Notes under the pieces: model-generated
Told to the model about the DNA's origin: nothing
Databases searched by the model: none
What the model saw: only the letters and a program-made list of their open reading frames with translations
Made by a program: the position numbers and the translations under genes
From: Avena insularis
Lineage: Eukaryota > Streptophyta > Magnoliopsida > Poales > Poaceae
Direction of reading: 5' to 3'
DNA length: 64,000 nucleotides
Assembly: GCA_023614405.1 (NCBI GenBank)
Contig: CM042688.1
Location: 443,600,028-443,664,027, forward strand
Part shown: positions 21,075 to 34,870 of the stretch, one piece after another
Layout of the letters: every line of letters starts with the position of its first letter
Position numbering within the stretch: the stretch's first letter is position 1

Positions 21075-24000
21075 GTTCATTGCATGTGTGTTCTTTCACA
21101 AACCACATATGGATCCACCAGTGTCATTGTATGTGTGTTCTTTTCATTAACCACATCTAGTGTCATTGCATGTGTGTTCTTTTCACAAACCACATATGGA
21201 TCCACCAGAGTCATTGCATGTCTCTGTTCTTTTCATTAACCACAACTAGTGTCGTTGCATGTATGTTCTTTTCATAGACCACATATGGATCCACCAGAGT
21301 TCATTGCATGTGTGTTCTTTTCACAAACCACATATGGATCCACCAGTGTTGTTGCATGTGTGTTCTTTTCATTAACCACAGCTTGAGTCATTGCATGTCT
21401 GTTCTTTTCACAGACCACGTGGATCCACTAGTGTCATTGCATGTGTGTTCTTTTAATAAACCACAACTAGAGTCATTGCATGTGTGTTCTTTTCACAATA
21501 CACATATGGATCCACCAGTGTCATTGCATGTCTGTTTTTTCATTAACCACATCTAGAGTCACTTCATGTGTGTTCTTTTCACAAACCACATATGGATCCA
21601 CCAGTGTCATTGCTTGTGTGTTCTTTTCACGAACCACATATGGATCCACCAGTGTCATTGCATGCGTGTTCTTTTCATTAACCACGTATGGATCCCCTAG
21701 TGTCATTGCAGGTGTGTTCTTTTCATTAACCAAAGCTAGAGTCATTGCATGTCTATTCCACATATGGACCCACCAGTGTCATTTCATGTGTGTTCTTTTC
21801 ACGAACCACATATGGATCCACCGGTGTGATTGCATGTGTGTTCTTTTCAAGAACCACATATAGATCCACTAGTTTCATTGCATGTGTGTTCTTTTCATTA
21901 ACCACAACTAGAGCCATTGCATGTGTGTTGTTTTCACAAACCACACATGGATCCACCTGTGTCATTGCAGGTGTGTTCTTTTCATTAACCAAAGCTAGAG
22001 TCATTGCATGTCTATTCCACATATGGATCCACCAGTGTCATTTCATGTGTGATCTTTTCACAAACCACATATGGATCCACCAGTGTCATTGCATGTGTGT
22101 TCTGTTCATTAACCACATATGGACCCCCTAGTGTCATTGCATGTGTGTTCTTTTCATTAACCACAACTAGAGTCATTGCATGTGTGTTGTTTTCACAAAC
22201 CACACATGGATCCACTAGTGTCATTGCATGTGTGTTATTTTCATTAACTACAACTAGAGTCATTGCATGTGTGTTGTTTTCACAAACCACACATGGATCC
22301 ACCAGTGTCATTGCATGTGTGTTCTTTTCATTAACCACAACTAGAGTCATTGCATGCGTGTTCTTTTCATAAACCACATTTGGATCCACCAGATTCATTG
22401 CATGTCTGTTCTTTTCATTAACCACAGCTAGAGTCATTGCATGTGTTTTTTTTCACAAACCACATATGAATCCACCAGAGTCATTGCATGTCTGTTCTTT
22501 TCATTAACCACACCTAGTGTCATTGCATGACTGTTCTTTTCACAAACCACATGGATCCACCAGTGTCTTTTCATGCATGTTCTTTTCATTAACCACATAT
22601 GGATCCACCAGTGTCATTGTATGTGTGTTCTTTTCATTAACCACAGCTAGAGTCATTGCATGTCTGTTCTTTTGACAAACCACATGGATCCACCAGTGTC
22701 ATTGCATGCATGTTCTTCTCACAAACCACATATGGATCCACAGCTAGAGTCATTGCATGTCTGTTCTTCTCACAAACCACATATGGATCCACCAGAGTTT
22801 TAGAATGTTTGTTCTTTTCACAACCCACATATGGATCCACCAGTGTCATTGCATGTGTGTTTTGTTCATTAACAACATATGGACCCCCTAGTGTCATTGC
22901 ATGTGTGTTCTTTTCATTAACCACAACTAGAGTCATTGCATGTGTGTTGTTTTCACAAACCACACATGGATCCACTAGTGTCATTGCATGTGTGTTCTTT
23001 TCATTAACTACAACTAGAGTCATTGCATGTGTGTTGTTTTCACAAACCACACATGGATCCACCAGTGTCATTGCATGCGTGTTCTTTTCATTAACCACAA
23101 CTAGAGTCATTGCATGCGTGTTCTTTTCACAAACCACATTTGGATCCACCAGATTCATTGCATGTATGTTCTTTTCATTAACCACAGCTAGATTCATTGC
23201 ATGTGTTTTTCACAAACCACATATGGATCCACAATAGTCATTGCTTCTCTGTTCTGTTCATTTACCAAAACTAGTGTCATTGCATGACTGTTCTTTTCAC
23301 AAACCACATGGATCCACCAGTTTCATTTCATGCATGTTCTTTTCATTAACTACATATGGATCCACCAGTGTCATTGTATGTGTGTTCTTTTCATTAACCA
23401 CAGCTAGAGTCATTGCATGTCCATTCTTTTGACAAACCACATGGATCCATCAGTGTCATTGCATGCATGTTCTTCTCACAAACCACATATGGATCCACAA
23501 CTAGAGTCATTGCATGTCTGTTCTTCTCACAAACCACATATGGATCCACCAGAGTTTTAGAATGTTTGTTCTTTTCACAAAACCCATATGGATCCTCTGG
23601 TGTCATTGCATGTCTGTTCTTTTCATTAACCACACCTAGAGTCATTGCATGTATGTTCTTTTCACAAACCACATGGATCCACCAGTGTCATTGCATGTGC
23701 GTTCTTTTAATAAACCACAACTAGAGTCATTGCATGTGTGTTCTTTTCAGAATACACATATGGATCCACCAGTGTCATTGCATGTCTGTTTTTTCATTAA
23801 CCACATCTAGTGTCATTTCATGTGTGTTCTTTTCACAAACCACATATGGATCCACCAGTGTCATTGCTTGTGTGTTCTTTTCACGAACCACATATGGATC
23901 CACCAGTGTCATTGCATGTGTGTTCTTTTCATTAACCACATATGGATCCTCTAGTGTCATTGTAGGTGTGTTCTTTTTATTAACCAAAGCTAGAGTCATT

Positions 24001-27000
24001 GCATGTCTATTCCACATTTGGATCCACCAGTGTCATTTCATGTGTGTTCTTTTCACAAACCACATATGGACCCACCAGTGTCATTGCATGTGTGTTATTT
24101 TCAAGAACCACATATAGATCCACCAGTGTCATTGCATGTGTGTTCTTTTCATTAACCACAACTAGAGTCATTGCATGTGTGTTGTTTTAAGAAACCACAC
24201 ATGGATCCACCATTGTCATTGCAGGTGTGTTCTTTTCATTAACCAAAGCTAGAGTCATTGCATGTCTATTCCACATATGGATCCACCAGTTTCATTTCAT
24301 GTGTGTTCTTTTCACAAACCACATATGGATCCACCAGTGTCATTGCATGTGTGTTCTGTTCATTAACCACATATGGACCCCCTAGTGTCATTGCATGTGT
24401 GTTCTTTTTATTAACCACAACTAGAGTCATTGCATGTGTGTTGTGTTCACAAACCACACATGGATCCACCAGTGTCATTGCATGTGCGTTCTTTTCATTA
24501 ACTACAACTAGAGTCATTGCATGTGTGTTGTTTTCACAAACCACATGGATCCACCATGTCATTGCATGTGTGTTCTTTCATTAACCACAACTAGAGTCAT
24601 TGCATGTGTGTTCTTTTCACAAACCACATTTGGATCCACCAGAGTTCATTGCATGTCTGTTCTTTTCACAAACCACATATGGATCCACCAGTGTTGTTGC
24701 ATGTGTGTTCATTTCATTAACCACAGCTAGAGTGATTGCATGTTTGTTCTTTTCACAAACCACATGGATCCACCCGTGTCATTGCATGTGTGTTCTTTTA
24801 ATAAACCACAACTAGAGTCATTGCAGGTGTGTTCTTTTCACAATACACATATGGATCCCCCAGTGTCATTGCATGTCTGTTTTTTAGTTAACCACATCTA
24901 GAGTCATTTCATGTGTGTTCTTTTCACAAAACACATATGGATCCACCAGTGTCATTGCTTGTGTGTTCTTTTCACGAACCACATATGGATCCACCAGTGT
25001 CATTGCATGTGTGTTCTTTTCGTTAACCATATATGGATCCCCTAGTGTCATTGCAGGTGTGTTCTTTTCATTAACCAAAGCTAGAGTCATTGCATGTCTA
25101 TTCCACATATGGACCCACCAGTGTCATTTCATGTGTGTTCTTTTCACAAACCACATATGGACCCACCAGTGTCATTGCATGTGTGTTATTTTCAAGAACC
25201 ACATATAGATCCACCAGTGTCATTGCATGTGTGTTCTTTTCATTAACCACAACTAGAGTCATTGCATGTGTGTTGTTTTAAGAAACCACACATGGATCCA
25301 CCATTGTCATTGCAGGTGTGTTCTTTCACAAACCACATATGGATCCACCACTGTCATTGTATGTGTGTTCTTTTCATTAACCACATCTAGGGTCATTGCA
25401 TGTGTGTTCTTTTCACAAACCACATATGGATCCACCAGAGTCATTGCATGTCTCTTTTCTTTTCATTAACCACAACTAGTGTCGTTGCATGTATGTTCTT
25501 TTCATAGACCACATATGGATCCACCAGAGTTCATTGCATGTGTGTTCTTTTCACAAACCACATATGGATCCACCAGTGTTGTTGCATGTGTGTTCTTTTC
25601 ATTAACCACAGCTTGAGTCATTGCATGTCTGTTCTTTTCACAGACCACGTGGATCCACCAGTGTCATTGCATGTGTGTTCTTTTAATAAACCACAACTAG
25701 AGTCATTGCATGTGTGTTCTTTTCACAATACACATATGGATCCACCAGTGTCATTGCATGTCTGTTTTTTCATTAACCACATCTAGAGTCATTTCATGTG
25801 TGTTATTTTCACAAACCACATATGGATCCACCAGTGTCATTGCTTGTGTGTTCTTTTCACGAACCACATATGGATCCACCAGTGTCATTGCATGTGTGTT
25901 CTTTTCATTAAACACATATGGATCCCCTAGTGTCATTGCAGGTGTGTTCTTTTCATTAACCAAAGCTAGAGTCATTGCATGTCTATTCCACATATGGACC
26001 CACCAGTGTCATTTCATGTGTGTTCTTTTCATGAACCACATATGGATCCACCGGTGTGATTGCATGTGTGTTCTTTTCAAGAACCACATATAGATCCACC
26101 AGTTTCATTGCATGTGTGTTCTTTTCATTAACCACAACTAGAGCCATTGCATGTGTGTTGTTTTCACAAACCACACATGGATCCACCAGTGTCATTGCAG
26201 GTGTGTTCTTTTCATTAACCAAAGCTAGAGTCATTGCATGTCTATTCCACATATGGATCCACCAGTGTCATTTCATGTGTGTTCTTTTCACAAACCACAT
26301 ATGGATCCACCAGTGTCATTGCATGTGTTCTGTCATTAACCACAGATGGACCCCCTAGTGTCATTGCATGTGTGTTCTTTTCATTAACCACAACTAGAGT
26401 CATTGCATGTGTGTTGTTTTCACAAACCACACATGGATCCACTAGTGTCATTGCATGTGTGTTATTTTCATTAACTACAACTAGAGTCATTGCATGTGTG
26501 TTGTTTTCACAAAACACACATGGATCCACCAGTGTCATTGCATGTGTGTTCTTTTCATTAACCACAACTAGAGTCATTGCATGCGTGTTCTTTTCATAAA
26601 CCACATTTGGATCCACCAGATTCATTGCATGTCTATTCTTTTCATTAACCACAGCTAGAGTCATTGCATGTGTTTTTTTCACAAACCACATATGAATCCA
26701 CCAGAGTCATTGCATGTCTGTTCTTTTCATTAACCACAACTAGTGTCATTGCATGACTGTTCTTTTCACAAACCACATGGATCCACCAGTGTTTTTCATG
26801 CATGTTCTTTTCATTAACCACATATGGATCCACCAGTGTCATTGTATGTGTGTTCTTTTCATTAACCACAGCTAGAGTCATTGCATGTGTGTTGTTTTGA
26901 CAAACCACATGGATCCACCAGTGTCATTGCATGCATGTTCTTCTCACAAACCACATATGGATCCACAGCTAGAGTCATTGCATGTCTGTTCTTCTCACAA

Positions 27001-28163
27001 ACCACATATGGATCCACCAGAGTTTTAGAGTGTTTGTTCTTTTCACAACCCACATATGTATCCACCAGTGTCATTGCATGTGTGTTCTGTTCATTAACAA
27101 CATATGGACCCCCTAGTGTCATTGCATGTGTGTTCTTTTCATTAACCACAACTAGAGTCATTGCATGTGTGTTCTTTTCACAAACCACACATGGATCCAC
27201 TAGTGTCATTGCATGTGTGTTCTTTTCATTAACTACAACTAGAGTCATTGCATGTGTGTTGTTTTCACAAACCACACATGGATCCACCAGTGTCATTGCA
27301 TGCGTGTTCTTTTCATTAACCACAACGAGAGTCATTGCATGCGTGTTCTTTTCACAAACCACATTTGGATCCACCAGATTCATTGCATGTATGTTCTTTT
27401 CATTAACCACAGCTAGATTCATTGCATGTGTTTTTTTTCACAAACCACATATGGATCCACCAGAGTCATTGCATCTCTGTTCTTTTCATTAACCACAACT
27501 AGTGTCATTGCATGACTGTTCTTTTCACAAACCACATGGATCCACCAGTTTCATTTCATGCATGTTCTTTTCATTAACTACATATGGATCCACCAGTGTC
27601 ATTGTATGTGTGTTCTTTTCATTAACCACAGCTAGAGTCATTGCATGTCTGTTCTTTTGACAAACCACATGGATCCATCAGTGTCATTGCATGCATGTTC
27701 TTCTCACAAACCACATATGGATCCACAACTAGAGTCATTGCATGTCTGTTCTTCTCACAAACCACATATGGATCCACCAGAGTTTTAGAATGTTTGTTCT
27801 TTTCACAAAACCCATATGGATCCTCTGGTGTCATTGCATGTCTGTTCTTTTCATTAGCCGCAGCTAGAGTCATTGCATGTATGTTCTTTTCACAAACCAC
27901 ATGGATCCACCAGTGTCATTGCATGTGCGTTCTTTTAATAAACCACAACTAGAGTCATTGCATGTGTGTTCTTTTCAGAATACACATATGGATCCACCAG
28001 TGTCATTGCATGTCTGTTTTTTCATTAACCACATCTAGTGTCATTTCATGTGTGTTCTTTTCACAAACCACATATGGATCCACCAGTGTCATTGCTTGTG
28101 TGTTCTTTTCACGAACCACATATGGATCCACCAGTGTCATTGCATGTGTGTTCTTTTCATTAA
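21075..28163. repeat. Satellite block duplicated at ~4.23-kb offset
   Basis: About 2.86 kb at ~21075-23935 recurs at ~25305-28163 with the same order of variant monomers. Matched landmarks are 21308/25538, 21480/25710, 22004/26234 and 23734/27962, all 4228-4230 bp apart. The copies differ by scattered substitutions and small indels. Confidence 0.75.
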
Positions 28164-29988
28164 CTACAACTAGAGTCATTGCATGTGTGTTGTTTTCACA
28201 AACCACACATGGATCCACCAGTGTCATTGCATGCGTGTTCTTTTCATTAACCACAACTAGAGTCATTGCATGCGTGTTCTTTTCACAAACCACATTTGGA
28301 TCCACCAGATTCATTGCATGTATGTTCTTTTCATTAACCACAGCTAGATTCATTGCATGTGTTTTTTTTCACAAACCACATATGGATCCACCAGAGTCAT
28401 TGCATCTCTATTCTTTTCATTAACCACATCTAGTGTCATTGCATGACTGTTCTTTTCACAAACCACATGGATCCACCAGTTTCATTTCATGCATGTTCTT
28501 TTCATCAACTACATATGGATCCACCAGTGTCATTGTATGTGTGTTCTTTTCATTAACCACAGCTAGAGTCATTGCATGTCTGTTCTTTTGACAAACCACA
28601 TGGATCCATCAGTGTCATTGCATGCATGTTCTTCTCACAAACCACATATGGATCCACAACTAGAGTCATTGCATGTCTGTTCTTCTCACAAACCACATAT
28701 GGATCCACCAGAGTTTTAGAATGTTTGTTCTTTTCACAAAACCCATATGGATCCTCTGGTGTCATTGCATGTCTGTTCTTTTCATTAGCCGCAGCTAGAG
28801 TCATTGCATGTATGTTCTTTTCACAAACCACATGGATCCACCAGTGTCATTGCATGTGCGTTCTTTTAATAAACCACAACTAGAGTCATTGCATGTGTGT
28901 TCTTTTCAGAATACACATATGGATCCACCAGTGTCATTGCATGTCTGTTTTTTCATTAACCACATCTAGTGTCATTTCATGTGTGTTCTTTTCACAAACC
29001 ACATATGGATCCACCAGTGTCATTGCTTGTGTGTTCTTTTCACGAACCACATATGGATCCACCAGTGTCATTGCATGTGTGTTCTTTTCATTAACTACAG
29101 CTAGAGTCATTGCATGTGTGTTGTTTTCACAAACCACACATGGATCCACCAGTGTCATTGCATGCGTGTTCTTTTCATTAACCACAACTAGAGTCATTGC
29201 ATGCGTGTTCTTTTCACAAACCACATTTGGATCCACCAGATTCATTGCATGTATGTTCTTTTCATTAACCACAGCTAGATTCATTGCATGTGTTTTTTTT
29301 CACAAACCACATATGGATCCACCAGAGTCATTGCATCTCTGTTCTTTTCATTAACCACAACTAGTGTCATTGCATGACTGTTCTTTTCACAAACCACATG
29401 GATCCACCAGTTTCATTTCATGCATGTTCTTTTCATCAACTACATATGGATCCACCAGTGTCATTGTATGTGTGTTCTTTTCATTAACCACAGCTAGAGT
29501 CATTGCATGTCTGTTCTTTTGACAAACCACATGGATCCATCAGTGTCATTGCATGCATGTTCTTCTCACAAACCACATATGGATCCACAACTAGAGTCAT
29601 TGCATGTCTGTTCTTCTCACAAACCACATATGGATCCACCAGAGTTTTAGAATGTTTGTTCTTTTCACAAAACCCATATGGATCCTCTGGTGTCATTGCA
29701 TGTCTGTTCTTTTCATTAGCCGCAGCTAGAGTCATTGCATGTATGTTCTTTTCACAAACCACATGGATCCACCAGTGTCATTGCATGTGCGTTCTTTTAA
29801 TAAACCACAACTAGAGTCATTGCATGTGTGTTCTTTTCAGAATACACATATGGATCCACCAGTGTCATTGCATGTGCATTTTCATTAACCACATCTAGTG
29901 TCATTTCATGTGTTCTTTCACAAACCACATATGGATCCACCAGTGTCATTGCTTGTGTGTTCTTTTCACGAACCACATATGGATCCAC
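27195..29988. repeat. 931-bp higher-order repeat, three consecutive copies
   Basis: The marker TTTTGACAAACC (GAC in place of CAC) begins its GAC at 27659, 28590 and 29521, exactly 931 bp apart, and all flanking monomer variants repeat in step. Copies are nearly identical. The left edge is about 27195, where the pattern first matches its 931-bp neighbour; the right edge is near 29988. 931 is not a multiple of three. Confidence 0.88.
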
Positions 29989-32949
29989 CAGTGTCATTGC
30001 ATGTGTGTTCTTTTCATTAACCACATATGGATCCTCTAGTGTCATTGTAGGTGTGTTCTTTTCATTAACCAAAGCTAGAGTCATTGCATGTCTATTCCAC
30101 ATTTGGATCCACCAGTGTCATTTCATGTGTGTTCTTTTCACAAACCACATATGGACCCACCAGTGTCATTGCATGTGTGTTATTTTCAAGAACCACATAT
30201 AGATCCACCAGTGTCATTGCATGTGTGTTCTTTTCATTAACCACAACTAGAGTCATTGCATGTGTGTTGTTTTAAGAAACCACATGGATCCACCATTGTC
30301 ATTGCAGGTGTGTTCTTTTCATTAACCAAAGCTAGAGTCATTGCATGTCTATTCCACATATGGATCCACCAGTTTCATTTCATGTGTGTTCTTTTCACAA
30401 ACCACATATGGATCCACCAGTGTCATTGCATGTGTGTTCTGTTCATTAACCACATATGGACCCCCTAGTGTCATTGCATGTGTTTTCTTTTTATTAACCA
30501 CAACTAGAGTCATTGCATGTGTGTTGTGTTCACAAACCACACATGGATCCACCAGTGTCATTGCATGTGCGTTCTTTTCATTAACTACAACTAGAGTCAT
30601 TGCATGTGTGTTGTTTTCACAAACCACACATGGATCCACCAGTGTCATTGCATGTGTGTTCTTTTCATTAACCACAACTAGAGTCATTGCATGCGTGTTC
30701 TTTTCACAAACCACATTTGGATCCACCAGAGTTCATTGCATGTCTGTTCTTTTCACAAACCACATATGGATCCACCAGTGTTGTTGCATGTGTGTTCATT
30801 TCATTAACCACAGCTAGAGTGATTGCATATTTGTTCTTTTCACAAACCACATGGATCCACCTGTGTCATTGCATGTGTGTTCTTTTAATAAACCACAACT
30901 AGAGTCATTGCATGTGTGTTCTTTTCACAATACACACATGGATCCCCAGTGTCATTGCATGTCTGTTTTTTAGTTAACCACATCTAGAGTCATTTCATGT
31001 GTGTTCTTTTCACAAACCACATATGGATCCACCAGTGTCATTGCTTGTGTGTTCTTTTCACGAACCACATATGGATCCACCAGTGTCATTGCATGTGTGT
31101 TCTTTTCATTAACCATATATGGATCCCCTAGTGTCATTGCAGGTGTGTTCTTCTCATTAACCAAAGCTAGAGTCATTGCATGTCTATTCCACATATGGAC
31201 CCACCAGGGTCATTTCATGTGTGTTCTTTTCACAAACCACATATGGGCCTTTTGAAGTGTCATTTCATGTGTGTTTTTTTCAAGAACCACATATAGATCC
31301 ACCAGTGTCATTGCATGTGTGTTCTTTTCATTAACCACAACTAGAGTCATTGCATGTGTGTTGTTTTAAGAAACCACACATGGATCCACCATTGTCATTG
31401 CAGGTGTGTTCTTTTCATTAACCAAAGCTAGAGTCATTGCATGTCTATTCCACATATGGATCCACCAGTTTCATTTCATGTGTGTTCTTTTCACAAACCA
31501 CATATGGATCCACCAGTGTCATTGCATGTGTGTTCTATTCATTAACCACATATGGACCCCCTAGTGTCATTGCATGTGTGTTCTTTTTATTAACCATAAC
31601 TAGAGTCATTGCATGTGTGTTGTGTTCACAAACCACACATGGATCCACCAGTGTCATTGCATGTGCGTTCTTTTCAATAACTACAACTAGAGTCATTGCA
31701 TGTGTGTTGTTTTCACAAAACACACATGGATCCACCAGTGTCATTGCATGTGTGTTCTTTTCATTAACCACAACTAGAGTCATTGCATGCATGTTCTTTT
31801 CACAAACCACATTTGGATCCACCAGAGATCATTGCATGTCTGTTCTTTTCACAAACCAAATATGGATCCACCAGTGTTGTTGCATGTGTGTTCATTTCAT
31901 TAACCACAGCTAGAGTCATTGCATGTTTGTTCTTTTCACAAACCACATGGATCCACCCGTGTCATTGCATGTTTGTTCTTTTAATAAACCACAACTAGAG
32001 TCATTGCATGTGTGTTCTTTTCACAATACACATATGGATCCCCCAGTGTCATTGCATGTCTGTTTTTTAGTTAACCACATCTAGAGTCATTTCATGTGTG
32101 TTCTTTTCACAAACCACATATGGATCCACCAGTGTCATTGCTTGTGTGTTCTTTTCACGAACCACATATGGATCCACCAGTGTCATTGCATGTGTGTTCT
32201 TTTAATAAACCACAACTAGAGTCATTGCATGTGTGTTCTTTTTAGAATACACATATGGATCCACCAGTGTCATTGCATGTCTGTTTTTTCATTAACCACA
32301 ACTAGAGTCATTGCATGCGTGTTCTTTTCATAAACCACATTTGGATCCACCAGATTCATTGCATGTCTATTCTTTTCATTAACCACAGCTAGAGTCATTG
32401 CATGTGTTTTTTTCACAAACCACATATGAATCCACCAGAGTCATTGCATGTCTGTTCTTTTCATTAACCACAACTAGTGTCATTGCATGACTGTTCTTTT
32501 CACAAACCACATGGATCCACCAGTGTTTTTCATGCATGTTCTTTTCATTAACCACATATGGATCCACCAGTGTCATTGTATGTGTGTTCTTTTCATTAAC
32601 CACAGCTAGAGTCATTGCATGTCTGTTCTTTTGACAAACCACATGGATCCACCAGTGTCATTGCATGCATGTTCTTCTCACAAACCACATATGGATCCAC
32701 AGCTAGAGTCATTGCATGTCTGTTCTTCTCACAAACCACATATGGATCCACCAGAGTTTTAGAATGTTTGTTCTTTTCACAACCGACATATGGATCCACC
32801 AGTGTCATTGCATGTGTGTTCTGTTCATTAACAACATATGGACCCCCTAGTGTCATTGCATGTGTGTTCTTTTCATTAACCACAACTAGAGTCATTGCAT
32901 GTGTGTTGTTTTCACAAACCACACATGGATCCACTAGTGTCATTGCATG

Positions 32950-34870
32950 TGTGTTCTTTTCATTAACTACAACTAGAGTCATTGCATGTGTGTTGTTTTC
33001 ACAAACCACACATGGATCCACCAGTGTCATTGCATGCGTGTTCTTTTCATTAACCACAACTAGAGTCATTGCATGCGTGTTCTTTTCACAAACCACATTT
33101 GGATCCACCAGATTCATTGCATGTATGTTCTTTTCATTAACCACAGCTAGATTCATTGCATGTGTTTTTTTCACAAACCACATATGGATCCACCAGAGTC
33201 ATTGCATCTCTGTTCTTTCATTAACCAACTAGTGTCATTGCATGACTGTTTTTCACAAACCACATGGATCCACCCCATTTCATGCATGTTCTTTTCATTA
33301 ACTACATATGGATCCACCAGTGTCATTGTATGTGTGTTCTTTTCATTAACCACAGCTAGAGTCATTGCATGTCTGTTCTTTTGACAAACCACATGGATCC
33401 ATCAGTGTCATTGCATGCATGTTCTTCTCACAAACCACATATGGATCCACAGCTAGAGTCATTGCATGTCTGTTCTTCTCAGAAACCACATATGGATCCA
33501 CGAGAGTTTTAGAATGTTTGTTCTTTTCACAAAACCCATATGGATCCTCTAGTGTCATTGCATGTCTGTTCTTTTCATTAGCCGCAGCTAGAGTCATTGC
33601 ATGTATGTTCTTTTCACAAACCACATGGATCCACCAGTGTCATTGCATGTGCGTTCTTTTAATAAACCACAACTAGAGTCATTGCATGTGTGTTCTTTTC
33701 AGAATACACATATGGATCCACCAGTGTCATTGCATGTCTGTTTTTTCATTAACCACATCTAGTGTCATTTCATGTGTGTTCTTTTCACAAACCACATATG
33801 GATCCACCAGTGTCATTGCTTGTGTGTTCTTTTCACGAACCACATATGGATCCACCAGTGTCATTGCATGTGTGTTCTTTTCATTAACTACAACTAGAGT
33901 CATTGCATGTGTGTTGTTTTCACAAACCACACATGGATCCACCAGTGTCATTGCATGCGTGTTCTTTTCATTAACCACAACTAGAGTCATTGCATGCGTG
34001 TTCTTTTCACAAACCACATTTGGATCCACCAGATTCATTGCATGTATGTTCTTTTCATTAACCACAGCTAGATTCATTGCATGTGTTTTTTTTCACAAAC
34101 CACATATGGATCCACCAGAGTCATTGCATCTCTGTTCTTTTCATTAACCACAACTAGTGTCATTGCATGACTGTTCTTTTCACAAACCACATGGATCCAC
34201 CAGTTTCATTTCATGCATGTTCTTTTCATCAACTACATATGGATCCACCAGTGTCATTGTATGTGTGTTCTTTTCATTAACCACAGCTAGAGTCATTGCA
34301 TGTCTGTTCTTTTGACAAACCACATGGATCCATCAGTGTCATTGCATGCATGTTCTTCTCACAAACCACATATGGATCCACAACTAGAGTCATTGCATGT
34401 CTGTTCTTCTCACAAACCACATATGGATCCACCAGAGTTTTAGAATGTTTGTTATTTTCACAAAACCCATATGGATCCTCTGGTGTCATTGCATGTCTGT
34501 TCTTTTCATTAGCCGCAGCTAGAGTCATTGCATGTATGTTCTTTTCACAAACCACATGGATCCACCAGTGTCATTGCATGTGCGTTCTTTTAATAAACCA
34601 CAACTAGAGTCATTGCATGTGTGTTCTTTTCAGAATACACAAATGGATCCACCAGTGTCATTGCATGTCTGTTTTTTCATTAACCACATCTAGTGTCATT
34701 TCATGTGTGTTCTTTTCACAAACCACATATGGATCCACCAGTGTCATTGCTTGTGTGTTCTTTTCACGAACCACATATGGATCCACCAGTGTCATTGCAT
34801 GTGTGTTCTTTTCATTAACCACATATGGATCCTCTAGTGTCATTGTAGGTGTGTTCTTTTCATTAACCAA
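32950..34870. repeat. 931-bp higher-order repeat, second locus, two copies
   Basis: The TTTTGACAAACC marker occurs at 33383 and 34314, again exactly 931 bp apart, with the same monomer order as at 27195-29988. The two loci are related at an offset of 4793 bp (28590 to 33383, 29521 to 34314), so a larger block carrying these units was duplicated. The left copy contains a cluster of small deletions at ~33205-33290. Confidence 0.8.
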
